A stretch of 64,000 bases of DNA from Paenisporosarcina sp. FSL H8-0542 (GCF_038632915.1 NZ_CP152050.1:3069001-3133000); one strand, 5' to 3'; positions 17,069 through 25,575 are shown, counted from the stretch's first letter. Notes: generated from the letters alone by a model not told the origin. Program-made: numbers and translations.

Positions 17069-17110
17069 AAATCCAAGCATTCTGTTTTATAGAGTGCTTG
17101 GATTTTTATT
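17069..17110 (+). terminator. Terminator of the small HTH gene
   Basis: AAATCCAAGCATTCT (17069-17083) pairs, with one G-T, with AGAGTGCTTGGATTT (17091-17105); T-rich downstream. Confidence 0.9.
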
Positions 17111-17190
17111 TCATACCGAAGGATTCATGTAGGGTCTACCTCAGTCTAGAAAGCCTCAACTTTCAGGTGCTGAAACAGAGAGATGTTAAT

Positions 17191-17230
17191 AAACAAAAAT
17201 CAGTCCTAAAGGATTGTTCCAGGACTGATT
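17191..17230 (-). terminator. Terminator at the end of the Tad locus
   Basis: AATCAGTCCT (17198-17207) pairs with AGGACTGATT (17221-17230), followed on the minus strand by TTTTTGTTT. It touches the stop codon of the last Tad gene. Confidence 0.87.
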
Positions 17231-17874
17231 CATTCGAAAGGTATATATTCCAAATATTTAAGTGACGGGCCGACTCCTTTTTGTTTAATATCCGAAGTAA
17301 ATGGCTGGAGATAGGTTCCGTCCGTTATCGTCTTATATGTAGCATCTGCTGTTACTTCCACACGCCATTTTGTATCGGACAGCAGCACTTCGAAGTCATC
17401 TGCATTCGCTTCGTTGGCCGTGATGGTTGATTGAACTGCACTAAGCAATTTCCCGCGAAGCCCAGAATCTCTAAACGTCTCTTTCATTTCTATTTCAAAT
17501 TGAGGATGTTTTCTTAATTTTTCAGGAAGTACTTCATTGTATGCTTTGATGTACGCTTGCTGTAAATCTACATCTTGAGAGACCAATTCATCCACTTTGT
17601 GATCAATCTGATCTTGAATAGATTCCCCATCTTCCTTTTTTTGTGCGGTGGATTTGGTCAGGTCACTGTCAAAATTCTCTATCCCTTTTTGGGTAACTTC
17701 CAAAAAAACGATGGTTCCCGCAAATGCTGCTTGTTGTGTGGCAGTTGAAGCTTGTTGTTTGACCACATATACTTTCGCAATATTGATGACAATGACAAAA
17801 ATGACAGCGGAAATACCTAAGAGCCAGATAATATAAAAGGCAGAGTTGCCTCTTTCATTGCTTAAATACTTCAT
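17230..17874 (-). CDS. TadF/TadG-like pseudopilin-type protein of the Tad locus
   Basis: A 214-residue protein with a short basic N-terminus (MKYLSNERGN), one long hydrophobic helix (about residues 11-35) and a soluble extracellular part. The N-terminus resembles the TadE/TadF class of minor pseudopilins, with Gly9 as a possible prepilin-peptidase site, but the usual Glu at +5 is absent. The frame runs on to 17934; the ATG at 17874 overlaps the previous stop (ATGA) and has AAGGTG upstream, so it is preferred. It is the last gene of the locus. Role in pilus assembly is inferred from context. Confidence 0.75.
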   Translation of the reverse strand: MKYLSNERGNSAFYIIWLLGISAVIFVIVINIAKVYVVKQQASTATQQAAFAGTIVFLEVTQKGIENFDSDLTKSTAQKKEDGESIQDQIDHKVDELVSQDVDLQQAYIKAYNEVLPEKLRKHPQFEIEMKETFRDSGLRGKLLSAVQSTITANEANADDFEVLLSDTKWRVEVTADATYKTITDGTYLQPFTSDIKQKGVGPSLKYLEYIPFE

Positions 17875-18263
17875 GGGACAAACACCTTGCCAGCTGCTTT
17901 CGAGTTCAATGAGACCGCGGTCTCTTTCTTCCATTCAGCTGGAATAAAGACAAGAGGGTGCTGGGCGCTGATTGTTAAAGTGAAAGCACCATTTCCTTGT
18001 GGATTAATGGATACATTGGGACTGGCCAAAAGTGCACTACCGCCAATGGATTGCATGACAGCACTTTGAGCTTCTACCGCATCTCCGGTCATAGCGTAAA
18101 CCGACGCTCCATCATTTGCGGCAGACTTCAAACTCATGACTGCATAACCGGAAGCTACCACTTGCCAAAGCAATAAGAAAAAAATGAAATAGAAAGGAAG
18201 AATTCCTAGAAATTCGATACTCAATGCACCTTTTTCATTTTTTAATGTTCGTAAGCCCATCAT
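17871..18263 (-). CDS. TadE-like minor pseudopilin
   Basis: A 130-residue protein. After a short basic leader comes NEKGALSIEFLGILPFYF: a Gly followed by ALSIEF, with Glu at +5 and Phe at +6, which is the class III prepilin-peptidase signature of TadE proteins, leading into one TM helix. The extracellular part is about 95 residues. Start at 18263 (ATGATG) after an AGAGGTG site; a longer frame from 18299 has no better site. Translationally coupled to the next gene. Confidence 0.85.
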   Translation of the reverse strand: MMGLRTLKNEKGALSIEFLGILPFYFIFFLLLWQVVASGYAVMSLKSAANDGASVYAMTGDAVEAQSAVMQSIGGSALLASPNVSINPQGNGAFTLTISAQHPLVFIPAEWKKETAVSLNSKAAGKVFVP

Positions 18264-18316
18264 GGGATCACCTCTATCTTCAAATATTGCACAATTCATT
18301 TTTTATGAGGTCAACA

Positions 18317-18346
18317 TTACTATGTCTTCATCAATTCAATGATTAT
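18317..18346. repeat. Direct repeat, copy 1 (30 bp)
   Basis: TTACTATGTCTTCATCAATT followed by CAATGATTAT is repeated exactly at 19002-19031. Each copy lies at the 3' end of a membrane-protein gene, a footprint of local duplication or recombination. Confidence 0.85.
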
Positions 18347-18950
18347 GTTGTGGTGCTTTCAATTCTTCGGCACGCTCTGGTGTGACAAGCATTGACGGAG
18401 CTACCATCAATGTGAAGAGTCCCAAGAAAAACAAGATAATGGCCACTCCATTGACTGGTGCAGCATCTGTCGCCAACATATAGCCCCATAAGCTGCTTCC
18501 CGCTACAAAAACGATGGAAAAGAATGAGAAAACCACTAATTTGAACCCAGTTTTACGTGGATTTAAAAGTCCTCCAGCGATTGCATCATACTTTGAAAAT
18601 AGGAAAACACTGTACAGAATCAATCCAGCTAAAAGAATCCAAAAATACATGGAAGGATAAATCAATCTTAATACTGGAGATGTCATGTAAAATGCCAGAC
18701 CCAGCATCATCACTAAAGAGTGAAGTGAGAAATACCTTTTGCTATCATGCTTCTGTTTCGTCCAAATAATGTGATTCACAAATGTTAATAGTATTGCTAC
18801 GAGTGAATTGATAACTACCCACTGAAGGTATGTTTCCTCAGGTATTAAACTGGCCGGTAAACCCAACATAAGAAAGAGAGTAAACGTAATGAAAATACGA
18901 TTTTTAACAAACGGAACTGCAAGTTTTTCAAGCTTTTTTTGTTTACTCAT
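18336..18950 (-). CDS. Membrane protein of unknown function, paralogue A
   Basis: A 204-residue protein with about six hydrophobic segments and a conserved tail MLVTPERAEELKAPQH. It is closely similar along its whole length to the gene at 20037-20648: shared KNRIFITFTLFL/KNRIFLTFTLFL, IPEETYLQW/IPEETYLKW, WTKQKHDSKRYFSLHS and KYDAIAGGLLNPRK. I do not recognise the family. The ATG at 18950 has AAGGGGAAG upstream, better than the longer frame from 18977. It lies inside the Tad locus on the same strand, which may mean a pilus-related role, but nothing in the protein shows this. Confidence 0.8.
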   Translation of the reverse strand: MSKQKKLEKLAVPFVKNRIFITFTLFLMLGLPASLIPEETYLQWVVINSLVAILLTFVNHIIWTKQKHDSKRYFSLHSLVMMLGLAFYMTSPVLRLIYPSMYFWILLAGLILYSVFLFSKYDAIAGGLLNPRKTGFKLVVFSFFSIVFVAGSSLWGYMLATDAAPVNGVAIILFFLGLFTLMVAPSMLVTPERAEELKAPQHNH

Positions 18951-19001
18951 GACGTACTTCCCCTTTGTATAAGACATTGACCGAAAAATGGCTATTCAAA
19001 T

Positions 19002-19031
19002 TTACTATGTCTTCATCAATTCAATGATTAT
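19002..19031. repeat. Direct repeat, copy 2 (30 bp)
   Basis: Exact second copy of the 30-bp sequence at 18317-18346, overlapping the stop of the gene at 19028. Confidence 0.85.
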
Positions 19032-19660
19032 TTATTACGTACTAACTTTCCCTTTTGTACTATTCGTTCAATTCGACCTTTCGGCAACTTCCCTTGCATT
19101 CCAATGCTCATAACGGCTGCAAGTGTTCCAAGCCAACAACCGATGATATATAGGACATATGAAAAATAATTCATGATTGGTTCCTGTCCATAACTTTCTG
19201 TCATAATTCGCGTTACCATGAAGTTTCCTCCACCTGAAATTAGAGCAAGTACAAGGAAAACTAGATAGTAGACAATCGTCCATTTTGATTTTTGTTCACC
19301 CGCCGTCGGTAAAACAATCTTGTAGAACGTCTCGACTTTGACAAAAAAGATTATATGGAGCACGAGCCAAATCACGATCAAGAGCAATTGAATGCCAATT
19401 TCGCCATCAAATATTTTAATTAAAGGCATAATAAAGAAAAATGCGAAAGCAGTAAACATGGCATATCCTGCAAATTTAGGAAAATCCATCTTTCCATTAG
19501 ATGAGGACATTGCTTTAACGATGAAGAGTAACAATGCATACCCCAAGTAAATGATGGCTGTTAATATCATATACTCGGACTTATAAATGGGAATCCCCAG
19601 TGAGATCAGTGCAGATATCAATGGCAAAGCTAAAAACACAAAAATCGATGGATTCGGCAA
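19028..19660 (-). CDS. Membrane protein of unknown function
   Basis: A 210-residue, very hydrophobic protein with about six transmembrane segments and a basic C-terminal tail (RIERIVQKGKLVRNK). The start is a TTG at 19660 after GGAGAG. It is not obviously a copy of the neighbouring paralogues A and B, though size and topology are similar. Family not recognised. It lies between paralogue A and the truncated paralogue, all co-directional. Confidence 0.75.
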   Translation of the reverse strand: MPNPSIFVFLALPLISALISLGIPIYKSEYMILTAIIYLGYALLLFIVKAMSSSNGKMDFPKFAGYAMFTAFAFFFIMPLIKIFDGEIGIQLLLIVIWLVLHIIFFVKVETFYKIVLPTAGEQKSKWTIVYYLVFLVLALISGGGNFMVTRIMTESYGQEPIMNYFSYVLYIIGCWLGTLAAVMSIGMQGKLPKGRIERIVQKGKLVRNK

Positions 19661-19743
19661 AATGCAATCTCTCCAATCACTTGTTAACTGTATTCTTCAA
19701 TCATAAGAGGTGGTCTTGAATTCTTCGTTGGAATGAATTGCCG

Positions 19744-19998
19744 TCAGGATTTAATTTCTCTATCTCTTAACTCAATCGCTCTTTCAGGTGTAATCAACAT
19801 GGCAGGAGATACCATTATAAAAAATAGACCAATGAAGAAAGTAATAATTGCCAATCCAACCCATGGTACTGCTTCTGTTGCCAACATATAGGCCAATAAT
19901 ACGCTTCCAGAGAAAAAGAAAATTGCAAAATATGTAAAAACCAACATCTTGAAACCCTTTAATCTTGGATTTAATAGACCTTCTGCAATTGCTTCCGA
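19744..19998 (-). pseudogene. 5'-truncated paralogue of the A/B membrane-protein family
   Basis: The frame from just after a stop at 19999-20001 reads EAIAEGLLNPRLKGFKMLVF and ends MLITPERAIELRDREIKS. This lines up with the last 85 or so residues of paralogues A and B (DAIAGGLLNPRKTGFK to MLVTPERAEELK) but the first 120 residues are gone. An internal ATG at 19947 would make 67 residues, without a good ribosome site. It is more diverged than A and B are from each other, so it is an older copy. Confidence 0.82.
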
Positions 19999-20036
19999 TT
20001 AGGCGCATACTAAGTTTAACAACGTTTCAATCTACC

Positions 20037-20648
20037 TCAATTATGTTGTGGTGCTTTCAATTCTTCGGCACGCTCTGGTGTGACAAGCATTGACGGAGCT
20101 ACCATCAATAGGAAGAGTCCCAAGAAAAACATGATAATCGCCACTTCATTGACCGGTGCGGCATCTGACGCTAGCATATAACCCCATATGCTACTTCCCG
20201 CTACAAAAACGATGGCAAAAAAGGAGAAAACCAATAATTTGAACCCTTTTTTTCGAGGATTTAAAAGCCCTCCAGCAATTGCGTCGTACTTTGATACTAA
20301 GAAAACAGTGTACAGAATCAATCCACCTAAAAGAATCCAAAAATACATGGAAGGAAAGATCAATCTTAATATTGGAGATGTCGCGTAAAATGCCAAACCG
20401 AGCATCATCACAAAAGAGTGAAGTGAGAAATACCTTTTGCTGTCATGCTTCTGTTTCGTCCAAATCATGTAATTCACTACTGTCAAAAGCACAGCAATGA
20501 TGAAATTGATCAATAACCATTTAAGGTATGTTTCTTCAGGAATAAAACTTGCTGGCAAGCCCAGCAGAAGAAACAGTGTAAAAGTAAGGAAAATGCGGTT
20601 TTTTGTGAATAAAACGCTCTCTTTTGTACTCGTTTTTTCGACTTTCAA
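20037..20648 (-). CDS. Membrane protein of unknown function, paralogue B
   Basis: A 203-residue protein with the same topology and most of the same residues as paralogue A (18336-18950), including the conserved WTKQKHDSKRYFSLHS loop and the PERAEELKAPQHN end. The start is taken as TTG at 20648, six bases after AGAGGTG; a GTG at 20657 is inside the ribosome site. The last bases of A and B are almost identical in DNA (20041-20100 against 18348-18407), pointing to recent duplication or gene conversion. Confidence 0.8.
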   Translation of the reverse strand: MKVEKTSTKESVLFTKNRIFLTFTLFLLLGLPASFIPEETYLKWLLINFIIAVLLTVVNYMIWTKQKHDSKRYFSLHSFVMMLGLAFYATSPILRLIFPSMYFWILLGGLILYTVFLVSKYDAIAGGLLNPRKKGFKLLVFSFFAIVFVAGSSIWGYMLASDAAPVNEVAIIMFFLGLFLLMVAPSMLVTPERAEELKAPQHN

Positions 20649-20676
20649 TATTAACACCTCTTCTTGAACACCTGGT

Positions 20677-21111
20677 TTACAGGGATGATCGATTTAGTTT
20701 GTATTGTACATAGTAGATGTGCATAAAAAACAGAGCATATTTGTTGAATTCAATTTCTGAGTTTTCTTCGATTACTTCTTTAATTCTAAAGATGGAATAA
20801 TACAAGATACCAACAAATAGAAATGAAAACATCATATTTAAAGAATCGATAGTCAGTAATCCGACTTCGCTTAAAATCATGCCACCAAATAATTGAATAA
20901 GTAACAAGACTAAAGAGAGGCCAGTGAATAATTTCCAAGTTCCAAATGACACGTGGTGATTAAGTTCTAACCTTTCTATGTCCTTGCTTCTTTTTACAAA
21001 CCAATAGCCAATATATGTTCCCATTGTGATGAAAGACAAAATCACCATTAAATACACATTTATCTTTTTGATTTTCTTTTCAGGCGCTTTTTTCCCAACT
21101 TTGCTGACCAT
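20677..21111 (-). CDS. DUF4234-like small membrane protein
   Basis: A 144-residue protein. It begins with a basic stretch, then NVYLMVILSFITMGTYIGYWFVKRSKDIE, the pattern I associate with DUF4234 (a helix ending in YxxYW followed by charged residues). Three or four hydrophobic helices follow, with a C-terminal ALFFMHIYYVQYKLN. Function unknown. It has an AAGGAG site and lies 28 bp before paralogue B, so they are probably co-transcribed. Confidence 0.7.
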   Translation of the reverse strand: MVSKVGKKAPEKKIKKINVYLMVILSFITMGTYIGYWFVKRSKDIERLELNHHVSFGTWKLFTGLSLVLLLIQLFGGMILSEVGLLTIDSLNMMFSFLFVGILYYSIFRIKEVIEENSEIEFNKYALFFMHIYYVQYKLNRSSL

Positions 21112-21135
21112 CTATGTAACTCCTTCCTCAACTAA

Positions 21136-21792
21136 CTAAATATCCAAAGCGAATTCATCGCTTCTATACCTCAAAGACAAATATATGTACAAAATAGGAA
21201 GAATCAACACATTAAGAGTGACACGTATGATTAAAAATGCCAAAACATTCGTTTCATAACTTTCCAGAAACATCATCAAACTGGTCCACAAAACAATGTT
21301 CAAACCAGCAATCACTAAGACATCACCAATAATCGATAGGTTCTCGTCTCTCATTTTTCTGAAAGTCCGTTTAATAGTCTCCCTGACACTCAGCGATTCC
21401 ACAAAAAACGGAAAAATGATCAGAAATAAAATGGCAACCACGGTTGGTATGAATAATAAATACATGCCCATCAATCCCAAAGAATAAACAATTGTTGCGA
21501 CAAGTAAAATCACACCGAATCGTTTGGCAAAGAAAAACAAACCTTCCGTAACTTTTATCGTTTCATCCATTCCATCTTTTTTGACCATTTTCAAAAAAGG
21601 AGGGATGCATAAAATGAAATTCAGCATTAGCAGCCACCCTGCGAGAAAAGACTCATTATGCAAAATGTCATTGCTATATACATAGACAATCCCCAAATAA
21701 CTGAAAACAGTAATGGGTGCTATGATGATGAAACACCACATTAGAATAGGAAACCAGTTACGACTGTAGATTTTGAACGCTTCACCAATCAT
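21136..21792 (-). CDS. Six-TM membrane protein of unknown function
   Basis: A 218-residue protein starting MIGEAFKIYSRNWFPILM, with about six hydrophobic segments. The N-terminus resembles glycerophosphoryl-diester-phosphodiesterase-type or YciC-like membrane domains (an FKIYxxNWxP motif), but I cannot assign it. A longer frame to 21900 reads through the previous gene; the ATG at 21792 overlaps the previous stop (ATGA), which decides the start. Confidence 0.75.
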   Translation of the reverse strand: MIGEAFKIYSRNWFPILMWCFIIIAPITVFSYLGIVYVYSNDILHNESFLAGWLLMLNFILCIPPFLKMVKKDGMDETIKVTEGLFFFAKRFGVILLVATIVYSLGLMGMYLLFIPTVVAILFLIIFPFFVESLSVRETIKRTFRKMRDENLSIIGDVLVIAGLNIVLWTSLMMFLESYETNVLAFLIIRVTLNVLILPILYIYLSLRYRSDEFALDI

Positions 21793-22163
21793 ACTAATGT
21801 CCCTGCCTTCCGTTGCTTCATATACACCGTAATGATTGCTACCAACAATGTCAGAAGGACTGCCCAAGTCATGCTCCGCCCAATTCCAGCTGGATCCCAC
21901 AACACCAAGACATTCAGTAAAAAATAAGAGGTGAGGATGCTGAGGATCGAAACAATTGTTGCCCCCAGGAATGCTGCGGTATAAGGGGTTTTAGGGTTCC
22001 ACTTCACTGAAAAGTATCCAAGTGAGACGTATGTCAAAATCATTTGGAAAACGATATAGCCATTAAAAGATGGAATATTAAAAAACCCGATTATGAAAGA
22101 AAATAAGACCGTGATCAGAATACTGGCTCCAATTGCCTGCATTAATTTCCTCATACTGAACAT
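21789..22163 (-). CDS. Small four-TM membrane protein
   Basis: A 124-residue protein with four hydrophobic helices and short loops, ending in a basic tail (YMKQRKAGTLV). The ATG at 22163 has a GAGGTGA site. It is translationally coupled to the next gene. Family not recognised. It follows the glycine-rich protein gene after a hairpin at 22199-22234. Confidence 0.75.
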   Translation of the reverse strand: MFSMRKLMQAIGASILITVLFSFIIGFFNIPSFNGYIVFQMILTYVSLGYFSVKWNPKTPYTAAFLGATIVSILSILTSYFLLNVLVLWDPAGIGRSMTWAVLLTLLVAIITVYMKQRKAGTLV

Positions 22164-22198
22164 GTAATCACCTCTCTCAATTAATTTTGGTTAAAGAT

Positions 22199-22234
22199 AA
22201 GAGAGGGTTGCCACCCTACATTCAACCCTCTCTT
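22199..22234 (-). terminator. Hairpin after the glycine-rich protein gene
   Basis: AAGAGAGGGTTG (22199-22210) pairs perfectly with CAACCCTCTCTT (22223-22234). The minus-strand run after it (ATCTTTAACC) is weak, so it may reduce rather than stop transcription into the membrane-protein genes. Confidence 0.7.
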
Positions 22235-22237
22235 CAG

Positions 22238-23881
22238 TTAAAAGCCAAATAGACTCTTAGCACCGTCAAACAGACCTTTCGCTCCATCTGCTATCCCTTT
22301 TCCTGCAGCTTTGACGCCACTTACTGCGCCATCATAAACAAATTTAACGCCATCCCTGACAGCTTTTTTCACTGCTTTACCAGGACCCGTCTCCAACAGT
22401 AATGTGACAGTCAAACCTACTAACAAACCGGCTGCTGCCCCAACAACGGTACCCAACCCTGGAACTACCGAGCCACCTACTGCGCCCGCTGCTATACTGG
22501 CCCCTATAGTGGATAACGCAGTGGTTCCGACTCCAATTGCTACATCCGTTGTCAGATCAGCTGCAAAGTCAGTCGACAACAGACCTATTGCCGATTTTTC
22601 GCCTCCTGAATAATCGTAGATGCTATTGAATGAACTTAGCGCCAAATTAACGGGTCCATTCAATTTCATCAAATTCGATTTGCCATAGAAGCTTTTCGAA
22701 AATACATTGAAATCGGTATTCAAGCTGTTCTTAACACTATTCCAAGCCGAGTTTATAAACGTTTTAGGTGAAGTGAGATCTGCAATTTTTTTGCCATCTA
22801 AAAAAGTATTTACTCGATGTGGTCTCGGATTTGCTCCATTGGTCGGCAAATAAGCATTTCTACCATCCATCGTATATTTCTTGAACTTATCATAAAAATG
22901 GTTAAAGAATTTGTTGTTAATACTGGATTGACCCGTAACTTTATAATTTCCAGATGCTAATTCATTAATAGTGTATCCGGCATATTGTGCAGTAGCCCCT
23001 TGAAGAACCGTATCACCAAACTCTAACACATATTTTTTCACGTTTTCTGTTGTACTTGCGATGGCACCAAATACTCCGCGGTCAGGCCCGCCATTTGAAG
23101 CTGTGCCTTCAGAGCCTCCACCAGTTCCTGAAGTGCCACCTTGGCCTCCGCCTGGCGATGTTCCGCCCGGTCCGGTTCCACCAGTGCCACCTTGGCCTCC
23201 GCCTGGCAATGTTCCGCCCGGTCCGGTTCCACCAGTGCCACCTTGGCCTCCGCCTGGCAATGTTCCACCAGGTCCGGTGCCACCTTGGCCTCCTCCTGGC
23301 AATGTTCCACCAGGTCCGGTGCCACCTTGGCCACCGCCTGGCAATGTTCCGCCTGGTCCGGTTCCACCAGTGCCACCTTGGCCTCCGCCAGGCAATGTTC
23401 CACCCGGTCCGGTTCCACCAGTGCCACCTTGGCCTCCGCCTGTAGATGAACCATCTGGGCCAGTCCCTCCACCGTTCGCATCACCACCTGAAGGACCTTG
23501 TCCTCCATTAGGTCCTTGTCCCCCAGTAATCGGAGTTCCCGTTTGCAGCCAGCCATTATATGGATTCGGTATGAAATTTGGCGTAATGAAGGAACCATTC
23601 GAACTTGGTTGACCCGAGATAATTGGTTGTCCAGATACGGATGAATTACCACCTTGAACTGCTTGTCCAGGCGCAATTGCCTCACCGGGTCCATTAACTT
23701 CACCAGGCGCAATGAACTGACCACCTGTAATTGGGCTTCCGCCTGTTATAGGAGAACCTGGAGTTATTGGTGTTCCTGGCGAAATGAACGAAGCCAACAT
23801 AATCGACGGCCCGGCAGTCCAAAACAAAATGAATGCAATCATGCTTATGGCAAAAAACCTTCTTAATCCACTTCTCTCCAC
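22238..23881 (-). CDS. Large glycine-rich repeat surface/secreted protein of the Tad locus
   Basis: A 547-residue protein. A basic N-terminus and one hydrophobic helix (about residues 8-30) form a signal peptide or anchor. Next is a low-complexity region of short PITGG-type units (to about 110), then a glycine-rich array (about 145-255) of GGGQGGTGGTGPGGTLP units of 17 residues with two shorter 14-residue units. The last 270 residues are a non-repetitive domain ending in a glycine-zipper stretch (GASIAAGAVGGSVVPGLG) and a basic helix repeating DGAKGLFDGAKSLFGF. It is not a true Gly-X-Y collagen. No LPXTG is seen. It may be a surface or secreted partner of the pilus; function unknown. Confidence 0.82.
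   Translation of the reverse strand: MERSGLRRFFAISMIAFILFWTAGPSIMLASFISPGTPITPGSPITGGSPITGGQFIAPGEVNGPGEAIAPGQAVQGGNSSVSGQPIISGQPSSNGSFITPNFIPNPYNGWLQTGTPITGGQGPNGGQGPSGGDANGGGTGPDGSSTGGGQGGTGGTGPGGTLPGGGQGGTGGTGPGGTLPGGGQGGTGPGGTLPGGGQGGTGPGGTLPGGGQGGTGGTGPGGTLPGGGQGGTGGTGPGGTSPGGGQGGTSGTGGGSEGTASNGGPDRGVFGAIASTTENVKKYVLEFGDTVLQGATAQYAGYTINELASGNYKVTGQSSINNKFFNHFYDKFKKYTMDGRNAYLPTNGANPRPHRVNTFLDGKKIADLTSPKTFINSAWNSVKNSLNTDFNVFSKSFYGKSNLMKLNGPVNLALSSFNSIYDYSGGEKSAIGLLSTDFAADLTTDVAIGVGTTALSTIGASIAAGAVGGSVVPGLGTVVGAAAGLLVGLTVTLLLETGPGKAVKKAVRDGVKFVYDGAVSGVKAAGKGIADGAKGLFDGAKSLFGF
23141..23449. repeat. In-gene tandem repeats of 51 and 42 bp
   Basis: The DNA coding the GGGQGGTGGTGPGGT(L/S)P units repeats nearly identically: 51-bp units with two central 42-bp variants lacking a GGT-like step. 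It is GC-rich against the surroundings and open in several frames. Copy number is likely to vary between strains and to be assembly-sensitive. Confidence 0.85.
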
Positions 23882-23896
23882 TCGTGCACCTCCTTG

Positions 23897-25297
23897 TTAT
23901 GGAGTACTGTTTTGCTTATACGTATCTTCTAATAGCTTCATGGCTTCTTTGTAATTCATTTCATTCAATACTTTCAATTCATCACGTAGTTTGTCATATT
24001 CCTGTTCTACCCAAGTGTGATAGTCTTTATTTTTCTGTTGTAAATAATCGTGGCTTTCCTGCGACATCATTTCATGTTCTTGAAGCAAGTAAGTTAAGGT
24101 AAATCCAACTTGCTGTCTTTCGTCCACCCATTTTTTAAATTCTTTCGAATGATAGCCAAAAATGTCTAAATCATTATTAGTACGCTCATATCCTACATTG
24201 CCTTCTGTTGAGGTTTTCCAGAATCCCCACTTTTCCGCTACCTTTTTTGCTTGATCCAATTCATTTTGCAATCCTTGTGCATCCTGAACGTCTTGATAAC
24301 TACCTTTCGTAGCCTCTGCTACCGCACGTAATTGCTTTTGTCCCTCACTATCAACATTAAAGCCAATGACATTCATAATCGGTGTAATATCTGATTCATA
24401 CAATGTTTTTGCTGCAGTGACAGGGTCGTCGTCACAAGTAGAAATGCCATCACTGACAAGATAGACGATATTTGTATTCTTATCGCCTTTGAAAGACGCC
24501 AAATCTTTTTGGGCTTCGTTCAGAGCTAATTGAATTGGCGTCCATCCTGCAGGTTTTGCTTTCGCTAAAGCTTGTTCAAACCCATTCGCTTCATAGTTGC
24601 CGATTGGGTAAATAAGCTCGCTACTTTTACAGGAAAGTTCTTTATCAGCTTTGCTGCCGCTACCTTCTTGGCCATAGATGCGTAGACCTACGTTTGCATT
24701 TTCCGGAAGTCCTTTTACAAAATTCGTAATGGCTGATTTTGCCGCTTCCATCTGGGTTTGACCATTCATGTCTTTGCCCATGCTTCCTGAAGCATCCAAA
24801 ATGACCATTACGTTCAAGTTTTCTTTAAACTGCATACGTGGATCATCGATATCGGGACTCCCAATTGATTGGAATTTAAGTTCCTGCATCAAATCTTCAG
24901 GACCTTCATAATCCTGTTGAAACACGCTGAGAATTGCATTGTAGTAATGGTCCAGTTCTTCGTTTGACGGTTTGCTCGAAATGTCAGGCAAGTCTTTCGT
25001 CAATTCATCAATTTTCTTTTGATCATTTTCCTCAATGACAGCCAAGTAGCCGGTATATCCTGGTGTTAATGCCGCCAATTCATTCAAATTTTCAGGTAAA
25101 GGTTCAACGATCATTTTATTGTTAGTTTCTGAATCCTTTTCGGGCTCAGAATCATTTGAAGGCTCAAATTTACTAGAAGTATCGTTTTTATTCGATATTT
25201 CTTCTCCTGGAACAATCCCTGTCTTCTTTGTTTCCTCATTACAGCCATACAAAGCCATTATGAGTAAACCAGTCAAGATGAGTTGTTTCTTACTCAT
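23897..25297 (-). CDS. VWA-domain lipoprotein of the Tad locus
   Basis: A 466-residue lipoprotein. The signal peptide ends in the lipobox LYGC (Cys19). A low-complexity acidic linker follows (to about 65), then a von Willebrand factor A domain with the metal-ion site DASGSMG from Asp168, plus downstream Thr and Asp positions (GWTPIQLALNEA, LVSDGISTCDDDP). The C-terminal 130 residues are helical and charged. VWA proteins of Tad loci (TadG-like) are thought to help pilus anchoring at the surface. It lies between the pilin and the glycine-rich gene on one transcript. Confidence 0.88.
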   Translation of the reverse strand: MSKKQLILTGLLIMALYGCNEETKKTGIVPGEEISNKNDTSSKFEPSNDSEPEKDSETNNKMIVEPLPENLNELAALTPGYTGYLAVIEENDQKKIDELTKDLPDISSKPSNEELDHYYNAILSVFQQDYEGPEDLMQELKFQSIGSPDIDDPRMQFKENLNVMVILDASGSMGKDMNGQTQMEAAKSAITNFVKGLPENANVGLRIYGQEGSGSKADKELSCKSSELIYPIGNYEANGFEQALAKAKPAGWTPIQLALNEAQKDLASFKGDKNTNIVYLVSDGISTCDDDPVTAAKTLYESDITPIMNVIGFNVDSEGQKQLRAVAEATKGSYQDVQDAQGLQNELDQAKKVAEKWGFWKTSTEGNVGYERTNNDLDIFGYHSKEFKKWVDERQQVGFTLTYLLQEHEMMSQESHDYLQQKNKDYHTWVEQEYDKLRDELKVLNEMNYKEAMKLLEDTYKQNSTP

Positions 25298-25339
25298 TCT
25301 GATACCGCCTCTCTAAGGTATTTGTCCATGTATAAGGAA

Positions 25340-25546
25340 TTAGCCGACCATTCCGCCGATCTTGGAAACGATTTTACCGATCAAATCTCCGATTGCCCCA
25401 GATTGTCCACTTACTGCTGTCGAGATAATCCCTAATACTAAAATCAATAATGCTGCCAGCCCTAACCATTCAAGTGATTGTGCACCTTTTTCGTTTTTCA
25501 CCGGTACTACGATATTCATCCATGCGTTCATTAATAAGTTTTTCAT
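25340..25546 (-). CDS. Flp-like pilin
   Basis: A 68-residue protein. A positively charged leader ends in NEKG, followed by AQSLEWLGLAALLILVLG: Gly then Glu at +5, the class III (Flp) prepilin-peptidase site, with Trp where Tyr is usual at +6. One hydrophobic helix and a short glycine-rich tail follow. It is the likely major pilin subunit. An AGAGGAGAG ribosome site precedes the ATG. It is the only pilin-sized Flp gene in the locus. No prepilin peptidase gene is in the window. Confidence 0.85.
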   Translation of the reverse strand: MKNLLMNAWMNIVVPVKNEKGAQSLEWLGLAALLILVLGIISTAVSGQSGAIGDLIGKIVSKIGGMVG

Positions 25547-25575
25547 TTTGTTTTCTCTCCTCTGAGCTTGTTTTT

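Noticed and set aside
23038-23724. Long frames on both strands over the glycine-rich array
   Set aside because: Repeat units of 51 and 42 bp keep all frames open; only the frame with a signal peptide and unique C-terminal domain looks coding.
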